From: Sphaeramia orbicularis
Lineage: Eukaryota; Chordata; Actinopteri; Kurtiformes; Apogonidae
Reading direction: 5' to 3'
Assembly (NCBI RefSeq): GCF_902148855.1
Contig: NC_043970.1
Span: 44,357,811 to 44,421,810, forward strand
Length of the DNA: 64,000 nt
Positions 22,601-34,604 of this stretch are shown here, piece after piece. Position 1 is the first letter of the stretch, and the number at the start of each line of letters is the position of its first letter. The notes beneath the pieces are model-generated. The model searched no databases and was not told where the DNA came from. It saw only the letters and a list, made by a program, of their open reading frames with translations. The position numbers and the translations under genes were made by a program.

Positions 22601-25246
22601 CCCTGGAGAGGTTTCATGCAGGTCAGAGGTCACACAGCATTCAGCTTTTTAATCGCGTATCAGTGACTGTGGGCGGTACTGGGACATGGAGCAGGAGTGG
22701 AAACTGTCTTTGAAGACCTGGGACAGATGGACCTGTTGAGGGTTCCATCAAATATGTCAAAAAATTTAAGTGAATTTCTACAAAATCAGCAAAATAAAAT
22801 GCAAATGAATGTTTTCCACCCACAACTGTAGTAGTAGTAGAAATAGCAGTTGTAATGGTAATAATAACTGTAATGGTAATAATAATAGTAATGGTAATAG
22901 TAATAGTGATGATAATAATAATGATGGTAGCAATAATAATAGTAATTATAATAAGACTTGGTTCATCATCATGGTTTTGAAGTTGGCCTGTTGGATTCAG
23001 TGTTTTATAAAATCCTACTGATGGGTTTGACAAACCCATTGGATCATCTCATCTCAAAAAATCAACATAAAAAAATCAATGTCATTACATCCAGCCATTA
23101 GTCTATAAAAAGGGCAAAAGTGAGACTTTTTGTCAAAAGCAGTTTTTTTTTCATCCTACATGAAGCCAGCTCTTCAGTATCTTCAAACAATACCGCTGAC
23201 GGCCACTAGATGACGCTCCAGAACATCCTGTCTTCCACAGACTTGCATTCAGCTGTTCTTTATAAATACTAATATTTTTTTTATTTTCCCAGCAGTGTTT
23301 CTAATCTCATTAGTTTTAGCTTTTAATTCTTCCATCAGTAAAATCTCAGGGTGACCTTTAAGCTTCTAAATTACTTTTCCCTGTCGGCTCAACTGTAGTT
23401 GTGGTTAATGGGTTCCACTAACAAGACCATAAAACTACACAAGCTTGAATAAAGGTCACATGTTTGCAGTCTCAGTTAGTATTTGGTTTTATTTCACCAA
23501 ACATCCCTCATAAATGGCTCTTACCCCTGCCAGTCCTGCAGCTCCGCCCCTTTTCTCCAAATATAATCACTTCTGGCTCCAAAAACCATCTTGAATGTAA
23601 CACTTCAGATACAGTTCTGTCCTTTTGACCAGAGTTTGGTTTTGTTTTTTTTCCATCATAGATATGGTGAACACAGTGCTCCGTTCTGCGTCTCAGTGGT
23701 GGATGAAAGTCGCCGTGGAGACGGGGAGTTTTCCCGCCGTATCCATGAAGCTGTGGAGCGGGCCAGCCTGGACGTCCAGTCAGGTTCGTCTTCAGACGAG
23801 GAGGACGGAGGCAGAGACGTCACCATGAGCAGCAGCAGCAGCAGCCTATTGGCTCTTTGCCCCACACCGACTCCGCCCACAAACCCTGAACCCAAAACCA
23901 TCCCGACTGTCAGCAACCCCAACAGCGTCTACCGGGTAACAGGGACGGGTCTCTGGGGTCAGGTCTTAGGTTTAAGACTTCCACGTATCTAACACATTTT
24001 TTTAATGCTAAAAAACTTTTATGAATAACCTCATGAATTTGTTGAATCTGATTTTTTTTTTTTTTTTTTTTTTTTTTACATTTTTTTTCCCCCAAGGTTC
24101 CCCTTTATTTTTTTTTAACCATTATGAGACTTATAACTGACTCTTTAGATTTTAGAAAATACATTATTTTCTGTGTAGCTACATGACAGACTGCAGAGCC
24201 TGTTGCAACACCTTGAACTGTCACTATTCACAAAATGATAGTTTTGTTGATTTTAGAATATATCAGGAATTAGAAGACGTTATTAATCACTGGGGGAAAT
24301 TATTGTATGTTACCATTCAAGTTTAATAAAGTAGCATGAGGTCTAATTGGTGCTTGACACAGTGTTAAATCTTATTATGAAACTGTTCACAAAATACAAG
24401 TTTGAGGTCTTGCTAATACAATTTGGAACAGAGGTGTGAAACACACGGCCCACCACAAGGGTCCAATCCAACCTGCAGGATGAATTTGCAAAGTGCAGAA
24501 ATTACACTGAAGACAAGGGTGTCAAACTTATTTTACTTTCGGGGCCATGTTCAGACCAGTTGTGACCTCAAGTAAAATAACAGCATAAGCTGTAAATATC
24601 ATCTTCAATTTTTTTTTTCTTGGTTTAATGTGGAAAAAATTTTACTTTATGCTTGCAAATAATGACTTCTCCAAATTTTTTCAGTGCAAAAAATATTACA
24701 TTCTGAAAATATTTCCATTAACCTCTGTAGATCCAGTCCATAATGCACATGTGTAAACGAGTTAAAGCACAATATTGTTAAAATTGCCCTTACTTTTCTT
24801 AAAAATCTGTTTTTTCAGGTTGACTTTTTTTTTTTGTGAAAGGATAATATGTAAATGTACTTTTTTTTCTTTTCTTTTTTTTCCACCAAAACAAACTGTT
24901 GTAGTAGTTTACTGGCTTTGTCTACTTCAGATCAAAATGGGCTGTATGTGGCCCCTGACAGAAAATGCGTTTGACACCCCTGGTCTATGGCGTCTGTCCT
25001 CCCGACCTCTGACCCCTCTGTCGTCCTCAGTTCAGTGAGTTCGCTCCAGGAGCCCCTCAGACCTGGCTGACGTACCATAAGCGGAACGCCTTCTCCGGGG
25101 AGGCGTTCCCCCCTCTGCCTGCTCTGGCTGCAGCTCAGACCTCACAGTTCTCCAACCAGAAAGGCTTCAAAACCTACCGGGCCACCTTCACCTTCACTGG
25201 GCCCCGGGTCGACAAGTACCACTGGGTCAGCAAATCCCGATCCTAG
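19656..25246 (+). CDS. btg4: BTG/TOB family anti-proliferative protein, BTG4-like
   Basis: BTG/TOB proteins bind the CNOT7/CNOT8 deadenylases through an N-terminal domain and promote mRNA decay; BTG4 does this for maternal mRNA in oocytes and early embryos. Exons: 19656-19828 (ATG chosen because it begins the conserved MKEEIAAAVFFVARLVRRYG), 22484-22621, 23662-23935, 25031-25246 (TAG), giving 266 residues. The BTG domain is intact: ENYKNHWHPHAPTKGQAYR (box A) and LGLPQELTIWVDPGEVSCRY (box B) are present. Paralogue choice: RASLDVQSGSSSDEE and IPTVSNPNSVYR resemble BTG4 more than BTG3, but the C-terminal tail (WLTYHKRNAF..., KYHWVSKS) is longer than in mammalian BTG4, and BTG3 or a fish-specific paralogue is possible. 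A six-serine run lies near 23.83 kb. A TATA-rich stretch (about 19370-19388) lies upstream. Introns carry hAT copies. Confidence 0.85.
19860..20870. mobile_element. decayed hAT copy with a second element inside
   Basis: Family-like 5' sequence (CACAGGGGCCTAAACATGGG, then AAAGGGTCCAGTCTGATCCATG) is followed after about 800 bp by the family's next segment (GGATGAATCTGTGAAATGCA, near 20.72 kb, running to about 20.85 kb). The intervening piece starts CACTGTAGGCCTTGAC (about 19919) and ends GGTCTTACAGTG (about 20722), so it looks like a separate short inverted-repeat element that landed inside the hAT. The right end of the host hAT is lost. The whole lies in the first BTG intron. Confidence 0.5.
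21063..21628. mobile_element. hAT element (CAGGGGTGTC family), 5' end trimmed
   Basis: It runs from CACATGCAGCCCGGGGGCCA to ...CTTTGACAACCCTG and is flanked by perfect 8-bp duplications ATGTATAT at 21055-21062 and 21629-21636. About a dozen bases of the left terminal repeat are missing although the flanking duplication is intact, so the loss happened after insertion. Non-autonomous; first BTG intron. Confidence 0.85.
21870..21923. mobile_element. right end of another hAT-type element
   Basis: GACCCCAAGGTTGAAAAACACTG is, in reverse, CAGTGTTTTTCAACCTTGGG, a common hAT terminus. A related GGCGACCCCAGACATTC string lies near 20.92 kb, so the element may originally have spanned that interval before other insertions. 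The left terminus was not found. Confidence 0.4.
22830..22962. repeat. imperfect (TAA/TGG)n microsatellite
   Basis: GTAATGGTAATAATAACTGT-type trinucleotide repeats with point interruptions, in the second BTG intron. It yields spurious open frames rich in Asn or Ile. Confidence 0.9.
24429..24982. mobile_element. hAT element (CAGGGGTGTC family) next to the last BTG exon
   Basis: The left end is CAGAGGTGTGAAACACACGG and the right end GCGTTTGACACCCCTG. The flanks (ATTTGGAA and GTCTATGG) do not match, so the original insertion has been altered. The right end lies only 48 bp before the acceptor of the last BTG exon (25031). Positions 24477-25017, including 35 bp of non-element flank, recur at 27707-28263. 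Confidence 0.75.
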
Positions 25247-25467
25247 AGCGGACTGAACCCACAATCAGACATCACCGGCAGGAAAAAATACTCTAGGTGA
25301 TTTTTTTTTTTTTTTTTTTTTTTTTCCAGGACAGTTTGTCTTTAAAAGGATAAGTTTATTATGAAATGATTTAAAGTAATGCTGTTTAAGCATGTTTTTA
25401 AACCTTGGTGAATCTGAGTGTTTTTACTGAACCTCCCTTATAAATGTTTTAAATTAAAGGAAGTGTG

Positions 25468-25473
25468 AATAAA
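25468..25473 (+). promoter_or_regulatory. polyadenylation signal AATAAA of the BTG gene
   Basis: AATAAA occurs about 220 bp after the TAG stop, following a poly(T) run at about 25301-25326. Confidence 0.6.
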
Positions 25474-27313
25474 GTAACATTGAACTGTGGTTGAAAAATA
25501 AATGCGTCCATTTCAGTTCTGAGATGTCGCCTCTTTATTTCAACCTTCAACAAAAGCTTAAAGATCAGATATTGGAAAAACAGGAACTGTTCAGCTTCCT
25601 CAAATATGGTAAGTGTATGTATAGAGAGAGAGAATTTTTTAAATTATTTTTCTCCCTTTCTTCTGATAGCTGTTATTATTAGTGCTGTTAATGGTGGTTT
25701 TAATTGTAGTAATGTTCACAATTTTGTGCACATCTAAGTATGAATGTGTGTGTATGGGGGGGGTATGTGTTTTGTTTTTCACTTGTTTAACGTATTTTAA
25801 ATTGCAATTTAAAAAAAACCAAACTTAAGTGGCAGTTTTGTCAGTACAAATGACCTGTTTGGCACTTTTGTTAGAAATGTTAACCTTTTTACAAACATGT
25901 TTTGTGTGTGAAATCTGAACTTATTTTTTGCACTAACCTGTTCGATATATCCATTATTCAAACTTTTCCAGCTATTGAAAAGTAGAAGATAAAGCTTCTG
26001 TCTCACATAATTTAAAAAAAAAAAAAAGTCCATACTTTTTCCTCTGTAAATTATTTTTGAACTTAAATCAAAGTCTCATTAAACTTGTGCAATATTTCAA
26101 AATGGCAGTCAGAAAATTCAGAATGACTGAAACCAGTGACTTGGTAATGTGTAAAATATTAGTTACGTCATATGGGCCTGGTCAAGTGGTAATGGATCAA
26201 AAAGACTGCTGTTCAAATGGTTATACCGTTTCAACTTAGGTAACATACAGCATATTTTGGTACTTATTTATAAGTACTTTGATATGGCAAGAATGATTTA
26301 TTTAAAGGAAGTTTTTGTGGTAAATGGCAAAATAAGCCTGGTAACAGATCACAGAATTTTTTTTTTTTTTTACACATGCAAATGGCTGAAATGCCCCGTT
26401 CTTGACAAAACGTCACATAAAATACAATTAAAGATGTTAACTAAGTGTTTCTATAAGATGAGTTAGTGTTTGAGCAAAAATGTGCCATAATTAAAATTTC
26501 ATTAGGAGCAAAAGAAAGTAACGGATCAAAACAGACCATAGTCTCAAAAGCACAGACTATTTAGTTTGAAGAAAACAGGTAAGTTTCCAGTTACAACTTT
26601 ATTACATAGAACATAACTATGCAAGGCTGAATCCCCAGGCCCCAAAATTTACATGCAATAAAAATTACTTTTTGGAAAAGGTAATATAAAAATCTCAACA
26701 CAAAATGTTGGATACACGTAATGAAAAGTAAAATATGGAAAAAAAAAGAACTTCATATATGACATTTCTTAATTTGTTTTTCACAATATTTAAAAAAAAA
26801 AAAAAAAAAAAGAAGAAAATTGTAATTCTGAGATGTGCTTTCACTGATTAGATCTCCCTGTTTTCATACGGCTGTAACTTTTTTTTGTCAACAGGAATTT
26901 TTCAAAACCAAGAATGGATCCGAAAACCAGACAAAGTTTGCTGGAAAAAAAAAAAAAAGAGCTAGAGTATTGGTGGGGACAATTTAAAGTTTTTTACCAC
27001 ATGTATTCCTCCCCTTGACCAGGCCCATAGATGTTTTTCTGCTGAAATTGTTTAATCCAATGATGGTCCACTTCAGTTTCCCAGTTTGGGATTAATGAAG
27101 TTTATCTATGTTAATTTTGTAATTCAACTTATTTACTAAAATGACCTTTACTACTGAGTAAATAGTTCTCTTTGTAAATCTGTTTGTAGCTTTACAATAG
27201 TGCCATATAAAACTTTGAGTCGCAAAAAAAACAAAACATCCATTCAAGGGGAAAATGAGACAGCGAAAGTACAAATATTTAGGAACTATGACACAGAGGG
27301 TTCATACGGAAGA
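25474..27313. other. AT-rich intergenic stretch, no gene seen
   Basis: Contains several poly(A) and poly(T) runs (for example near 26012, 26790 and 26945) and no exon-like frame, RNA gene or clear element boundary. Confidence 0.6.
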
Positions 27314-27604
27314 GGATTAGGGCCACTGGGAAAAAAAAAATTAAAATTATAGTCCAATATATATATATTTTTTATTATTCTGAGAAAAAAGTCAGAATTC
27401 TGAGAAAAAAAAAGTCAGAATTCTGAGATTAAATTCAGAATTCTGAGGAAAAAATTAACAATTCTGAGAAAAAAACCCTCCAAATTCTGAGGAAAAAAAG
27501 TCAGAATTCTAACTTTTTTCTCAGAATTCTGACTTTTTTCTCAAAATAATTAAACAATTTTTATTGGACTTTAATTTTTTTTTCTCTCCATTGGCCCTAA
27601 TCCT
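27314..27604. mobile_element. MITE-like element with tandem TCAGAATTCTGAG core
   Basis: GGATTAGGGCCACTGGG at the left is matched by CCATTGGCCCTAATCC at the right, and both arms continue into TTAAAATTATAGTCCAAT / ATTGGACTTTAATTTT. The interior is a run of palindromic TCAGAATTCTGAG units separated by A-rich spacers, with the orientation flipping near the centre. Non-coding. The target duplication is not resolved. Confidence 0.65.
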
Positions 27605-28421
27605 TTCCTGTCGGTTCAAGACTTTTTCTTTTTCAGCATTTCTTTAATGTCTGTCCATGAATAGAACAATAGATAGAACAAAAATGGCAAATTTATCTGT
27701 GATTGTAGGATGAATTTCGAAGTGCAAAAATTACACTGAAGACAAGGGTGTCAAACTTATTTTAGTTTCGGGGCCACGTTCAGACCAATTGTGACCTCAA
27801 GTAAAATAACAGCATAACCTGTAAATATCATCTCCAGGTTTTTTTTCTTGGTTTAACGTGGAAAAAATTTTTACTTTATGCCTGTAAAGAATGACTTCTC
27901 CAATTTTTTCTTTTTCAGTGCAAAAAATATTAAATTCTGAAAATATTTCCGTTAACCTCTGTAGATCCAGTCCATAATGCACATGGATAAACAAGTTAAA
28001 GCACATTTTGTTAAAATTGCCCTAACTTTTCTTAAGAAATCTCAGTTTTTTCAGGTTGACATTTTTTTGTGAAAGGATAGTATGTAAATGTACTTTTTTC
28101 TTTTCTTTCTTTTTTTGCGCTAAAACAAACCGTTGTAGTAGTTATGCCATTATTTTACTGGTTTTGCCTACTTCAGATCAAATTGGGCTGTATGTGGCCC
28201 CTGACAGAAAATGTGTTTGACACCCCTGGTCTATGGCGTCTGCCCTCCCGACCTCTGACCCCTAAACAACAATTTTTGTTGGACCTTAATTTTTTTTTTT
28301 TTTTTTCTCCATTGGCCCTAATCCTTTCCTGTCGGTTCAAGACTTTCTTTTTCAGCATTTCTTTAATGTCTTTCCATGAATAGAACAATAGATAGAACAA
28401 AAACTGCAAATTTATCTGTGA
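27551..28421. repeat. patchwork segmental duplication: direct repeats bracketing a copied hAT patch
   Basis: Segment A (27551-27702) and A' (28263-28421) are direct repeats sharing CCATTGGCCCTAATCCTTTC, AGCATTTCTTTAATGTCT and GAATAGAACAATAGATAGAA. Between them, 27707-28263 is a close copy of 24477-25017, which is the hAT copy in the last BTG intron plus 35 bp beyond its terminus (GTCTATGGCGTCTG.CCTCCC). Because the copied tract extends past the transposon end, the event was not ordinary transposition. Confidence 0.85.
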
Positions 28422-30249
<1,828 letters not shown>

Positions 30250-30701
30250 TTACTTTATCAATCCCCAAGGGGAAATTCAAAATATGAGGAAAATTTTGTT
30301 GTAATTAATTTAAATAAATCTCCTATATTAAACTTGTAAACCAAACATTTCACATGTATTTTTCCAGTTTTTTTACTCACATCTGAAAAAAAAACCCCAA
30401 AAACATCAGGTTTATAACAAATATTGCCTAAGAATTATTTCTAAAGCTGTTCATAAAATAATCCATCAGTTTCCAAGAAAAGACAAACTCATGACTTCGC
30501 ATAGACTTAAGTTAGAGATTCATTTGATCAATTTGGTGAAAATCAGATTATCAGTCAAGATTATAAGGACAGAAGTGAATGTTATTAGTATATTAATAAT
30601 ACAAAATGTGCAGATGATGATGATGATGTCCTACCTGCAAGCGCTGTAGCTGTGTTTGTGAGTGACCAGTGAAACACAACAGCCGTCTCCACAGCTACAC
30701 G

Positions 30702-30705
30702 GTGT

Positions 30706-30748
<43 letters not shown>

Positions 30749-30778
30749 TGTGTGTGTGTGAGGGTGTGTGTGTGTGTA
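30702..30778. repeat. (GT)n microsatellite
   Basis: Nearly continuous GT with single GA interruptions. It produces spurious Cys-Val and Thr-His open frames. Confidence 0.95.
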
Positions 30779-31261
30779 TGTGCGGTCATGCCTCGACTTG
30801 CCTCTAACAGGTACGGGTTAAGTTGCCGTGGTGAAACAGAGTAAACACTCGCCCTCATATGTGACCACTGCTTCAGCTACATTTATTCAACACAACATGT
30901 AACTGATGCCTCCAGAAGCAGCTGATATTAGAGAGTAAAAAGTGAGGTCATTGGTTCTTCTAAAATGGTTAAAACAAAGTGACACGTTGTTTGATTTAAG
31001 GAGACTTAAAGGTGTAAAATATTAATTGAAATCAATTTTTTAATAAAGTTAGTTAAACCATAAAGACCCAAATATCCACCGTCGACCAAAACCATCCACT
31101 GATCTAAACTGTTTAATATCTGTTGATCCACTGATCCTATCAATACATGTAAATAATTGGTGTAAAATACAGTTATTCATCTTTTCATGGTAATCAGATA
31201 TGTCCCATTTGGATGTTCAGAGGCTCAGTAGTTACCATGGAAACACCGTCATCTTCTACAA

Positions 31262-32086
31262 CAGGGGTGTCAAACTCATTTTAGTTCAGGGGCCACATAC
31301 AGCCTGATACGATCTAAAGTGAGTCGGACCAATAAAATAATACAAATAATAGGATAAGAACTTTTGAGTGAAAAAAGTAAAATTTCGTAATGAAAATGTT
31401 TACATGTATGAATTGTACTTGAACATAACATGAACAAATACACTACAAACAAAAAGTTAAGGATATTTAATTTTTTTGGGTCATTTTTTTTGTCATTTTT
31501 GCCATTTGTAAATAAAACTATGGTAATTTAAAAATGTGTTTCAATTCAATTCAAACACAAAAAAAGTAAGAAGCGCTGTGCAAGAACCCCAACTGAAAAA
31601 AATAGCCCCAAAATTAAAAGTATCCTTAACTTTTTGTTTGCAATGTATGAACAACCTGAAAATTCCTAACAAAAATAAGTGTAATGTTAACAATATTACG
31701 CCTCAGTTTATCATTTATACATGTGAATCCCAACTTAAAGATCACAGTGGATCTACAAATACACAAAACATTAAATAACAGGGAGAATATTATTAAAATT
31801 CCACATACTTCTCTTAAGACATTTCAGACATTCATATTTTTTTTTTATAAAAGACTAGTCTATAAATGCAAATATTCTTGTGTAATGTAACTTTTTTTTA
31901 CACTAAAACAAAGAGAAAAAGTTGCAGTTTTCATAATTTATAGGTTATTATGATAGTATTTCACTGGTCTGATCATTTTCAGATTGAATTGACCTAAAAT
32001 GATTTGAACATCCTTGATTGTTAATATCTTCAGTGTAATTTTTGCATTTCACAAATTCATCCCAGGGGCCGGATTTGACACCTGTG
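31262..32086. mobile_element. hAT element (CAGGGGTGTC family) with a nested MITE
   Basis: It starts CAGGGGTGTCAAACTCATTT, ends GGATTTGACACCTGTG, and has perfect 8-bp target duplications TTCTACAA at 31254-31261 and 32087-32094. The interior is interrupted by the mariner-like MITE at 31441-31645. It is the cleanest copy of the family in the window. It has no transposase. Confidence 0.92.
31441..31645. mobile_element. Tc1/mariner-type MITE nested in the hAT copy
   Basis: The ends CACTACAAACAAAAAGTTAA and (reverse strand) CATTGCAAACAAAAAGTTAA form inverted repeats of about 25 bp with two mismatches. TA lies on both sides (31439-31440 and 31646-31647). Removing the 205 bp plus one TA restores GAACAAATATGAACAACCTG, exactly as seen uninterrupted near 2505 in another copy of the host element. 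Non-coding. Confidence 0.93.
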
Positions 32087-32384
32087 TTCTACAACATTGA
32101 TTCACCAGTAAAACCCGTGGAGTTGGATCAGTGACAGTGGATGGACACACTGGGTTTATGTTCAGTTAATGATAGATTTTGCTGAAGATGCCACTTTTTC
32201 TTCAGTTTTCTCTGTTTCTTATATAATAACCTCCACCTTTAATCTGAGTTTTTGTGAACATCTACATGATCAGTAAATTAAATGTAGGAAAATACGTGAT
32301 TGTCACTGAAAAAATGCAAATGAAAGAGAATAATATTACAATAAACGGTGATAAATCATATGATGATGATGCCCTATTGACATT

Positions 32385-32500
32385 ATAAGATAAGATCAGA
32401 AAAGATAAGATTTTTTTATTCATCACATGCATAATTGTACGTGGTTCAGTGTACAGTGAAATGTATTTTTTGTATCTAAAGGAAAGACATGAATATAAAT
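32385..32500 (-). mobile_element. LINE 3'-tail fragment
   Basis: AAGATAAGATCAGAAAAGAT followed by TTTTTTTATTCATCACATGC and CAGTGTACAGTGAAATGTAT resembles the reverse complement of a fish LINE 3' end. A similar piece lies at 56046-56230. The boundaries are approximate. Confidence 0.4.
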
Positions 32501-33001
32501 GAGGATCAAATGTATACATAAATAAAAAGATGTATACAATGCAAAATAATATTTTAAATGTATGTTACCTTTCATAAATGTGTCTCATAAGACAAATACT
32601 ATACCTACCATCACATCACTGTAAAAATAAATGTATATTGAAAAAATCGTTTTTGTGTATTCATAGTCTAAGCCAATGAGTTATTAAATGAAGAGGCTGA
32701 TTGTTAGAAAATGAATCATATTTGAGACATTTTTCCATCTCATATGTGGACATGTCTGCTGTCCCTAAAAAGGATTCTTTTTTTGTCAGTCTTATGCAAG
32801 AACATTAATTCCCGTTGTCCCTTCTTCTATTTACTGAGTCGAAAGTAGGCAGTACAGACTAACTGTACTCGTGAAAAAACGCTTTATTTTTATGAAAATG
32901 CTGTTTGGTGGCTGGTTTTACATCAAAAACGTCGGACAGGAAGCAGGAAAAGCTCTTCCCTGCTGCGTTTTCTCTTTTGTCATCCGTAAAGTACAAACCA
33001 G

Positions 33002-33183
33002 CCAATCAGAAAATGTTTTGGTTCACTAGCTGGACACATTCGTCCAATCAGAGGCATTTTTGTTGCTACGTCCTCGAACGGGTAGCTACATCCGGTCGTA
33101 TATATGTTGCCACGAGTTAGCGGCGAATTTGGAGAGTGTCCATTTTGAGCACCCAGTCGGCGTCTCCGGTATCTTCCTCTTAA
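33002..33183 (+). promoter_or_regulatory. hnrnpab: hnrnpab promoter and first non-coding exon
   Basis: Two CCAAT boxes (33002-33006 and 33044-33048), each within a CCAATCAGA context, are followed by a TATA-like GTATATAT at 33098-33105 and a GC-richer stretch. A plausible untranslated exon (about 33130-33183) ends at a GTAAGC donor and would splice to the acceptor at 34581-34582, just upstream of the start codon. Start site and exon limits are inferred. Confidence 0.5.
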
Positions 33184-34604
33184 GTAAGCACATGTTTTTG
33201 TTTTCTTTTGCGTATTTAGATAGCGGTCTTCTGTACAGGGTCATTTTGAGATTCGTTTAATTGAAATGTTTCCGGTTTGCACGTTTTTAATCTGGTTTGT
33301 GTGTTCATGTTAGCAGTAATTTATGCTAGCTGTCTGTTAGCCGTAGCAGTGCTAACACACGTTAAACCGGTCATAAAGCAGTGTTTGTCTGATCGCGACA
33401 AAACCGATCAGTGTGGATCTTCAGACTTTTCTCACGGCTTTAATGCATCCTTGTATGTATAGTTTTTGTGGCTCATCTGATTCGGATTCAACCGGTCACT
33501 TGCTAGCCGGGCCTGTACTCTGCCCCGGGCGGTAACGGAGCAAAGCGCGGTCCACTTAAACCCGTTACATAGTGAGTCTCTGCGGGACATGAATGAAACC
33601 CTTTGACGCTAAATTAATGTATCACGTTTCACCAGGTGTCCAACAGTATGTACATGAAGGAAATGTATGTGATCAGACCAGATTGAACAGGTTTATGTTC
33701 ATAAATGTTGACTAATAATTTGCAAAATGTCTGTGATAACGAGCATTGCTGTTGAAAATGTTACGAGTTGCTGATAAAACTGATTACGTTTTGTGTATTG
33801 CATCAAAATAAAGCAGCTTTTAACGATAGAATACGTGTGATTAATTTGCTAATATTGTACATAAATAATAAAGCGAAAAAGTCCCTGAAACAACAATGTA
33901 AATCTCATTGTGTGTAAGATGTTTATTTATTAAATTTAGTGTTAATGTGTTCTTTGTTTTGGTGATTTTGTTTACCGAAACCTAGCATTAACTTATGTCA
34001 TTTCAGAGTAAGATATGTTCTACAGAGTGCTTCAGATCAATAATGTTTTTTTTGGTGATCTAATATTATATTGACTTTTTTCCATCAGTTTGGATTTAAT
34101 GCTTCACACCACAAACTTCTTACTTGACAGCATAAATTCCAAATAAACCCTTAGATTTTGTGGGGGAAAAAAATCTATAATGAACGATATGTTTCTGAAT
34201 GCACTGTCCTGTTTTAAACTGCCTTCTTTCAAAGTGAGTTCAAGTGTGAAAGATCTTCTGTGGAAGATTTTCCTTGATGTAATTAACTCGGGCGACTGAA
34301 GTCTCAAATTAGCTCAAGATGAATCACTTACATTGAAACTACATAAGATCACATGCACATGGACTAATAATAGGCAGAAAACTATGAACCAGTCATGGCC
34401 ACATAAGCATCTCTGAGCATTTTCTGAATAATAATGGGGCTTCATAAATGCATATGAACATTATTGTAACTTACACTACAGGTCAATTTGAGACTTTACC
34501 TTTGTGTTGACAGTAATAGATTTCACTGCTCTTGGTGATTTTAAGTCATATTCCTTAACTGATCACCTTATCCTATCCTCAGTCTCTAACAGCCCACCGT
34601 CAGA

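Noticed and set aside
22641-23039. 132-codon minus-strand frame rich in Ile and Thr
   Set aside because: It is read through an imperfect trinucleotide microsatellite.
30631-30858. Thr-His and Cys-Val repeat frames
   Set aside because: Translation of a GT microsatellite.
31536-31890. Two overlapping frames of 68-80 codons
   Set aside because: They lie within the hAT copy and its nested MITE.
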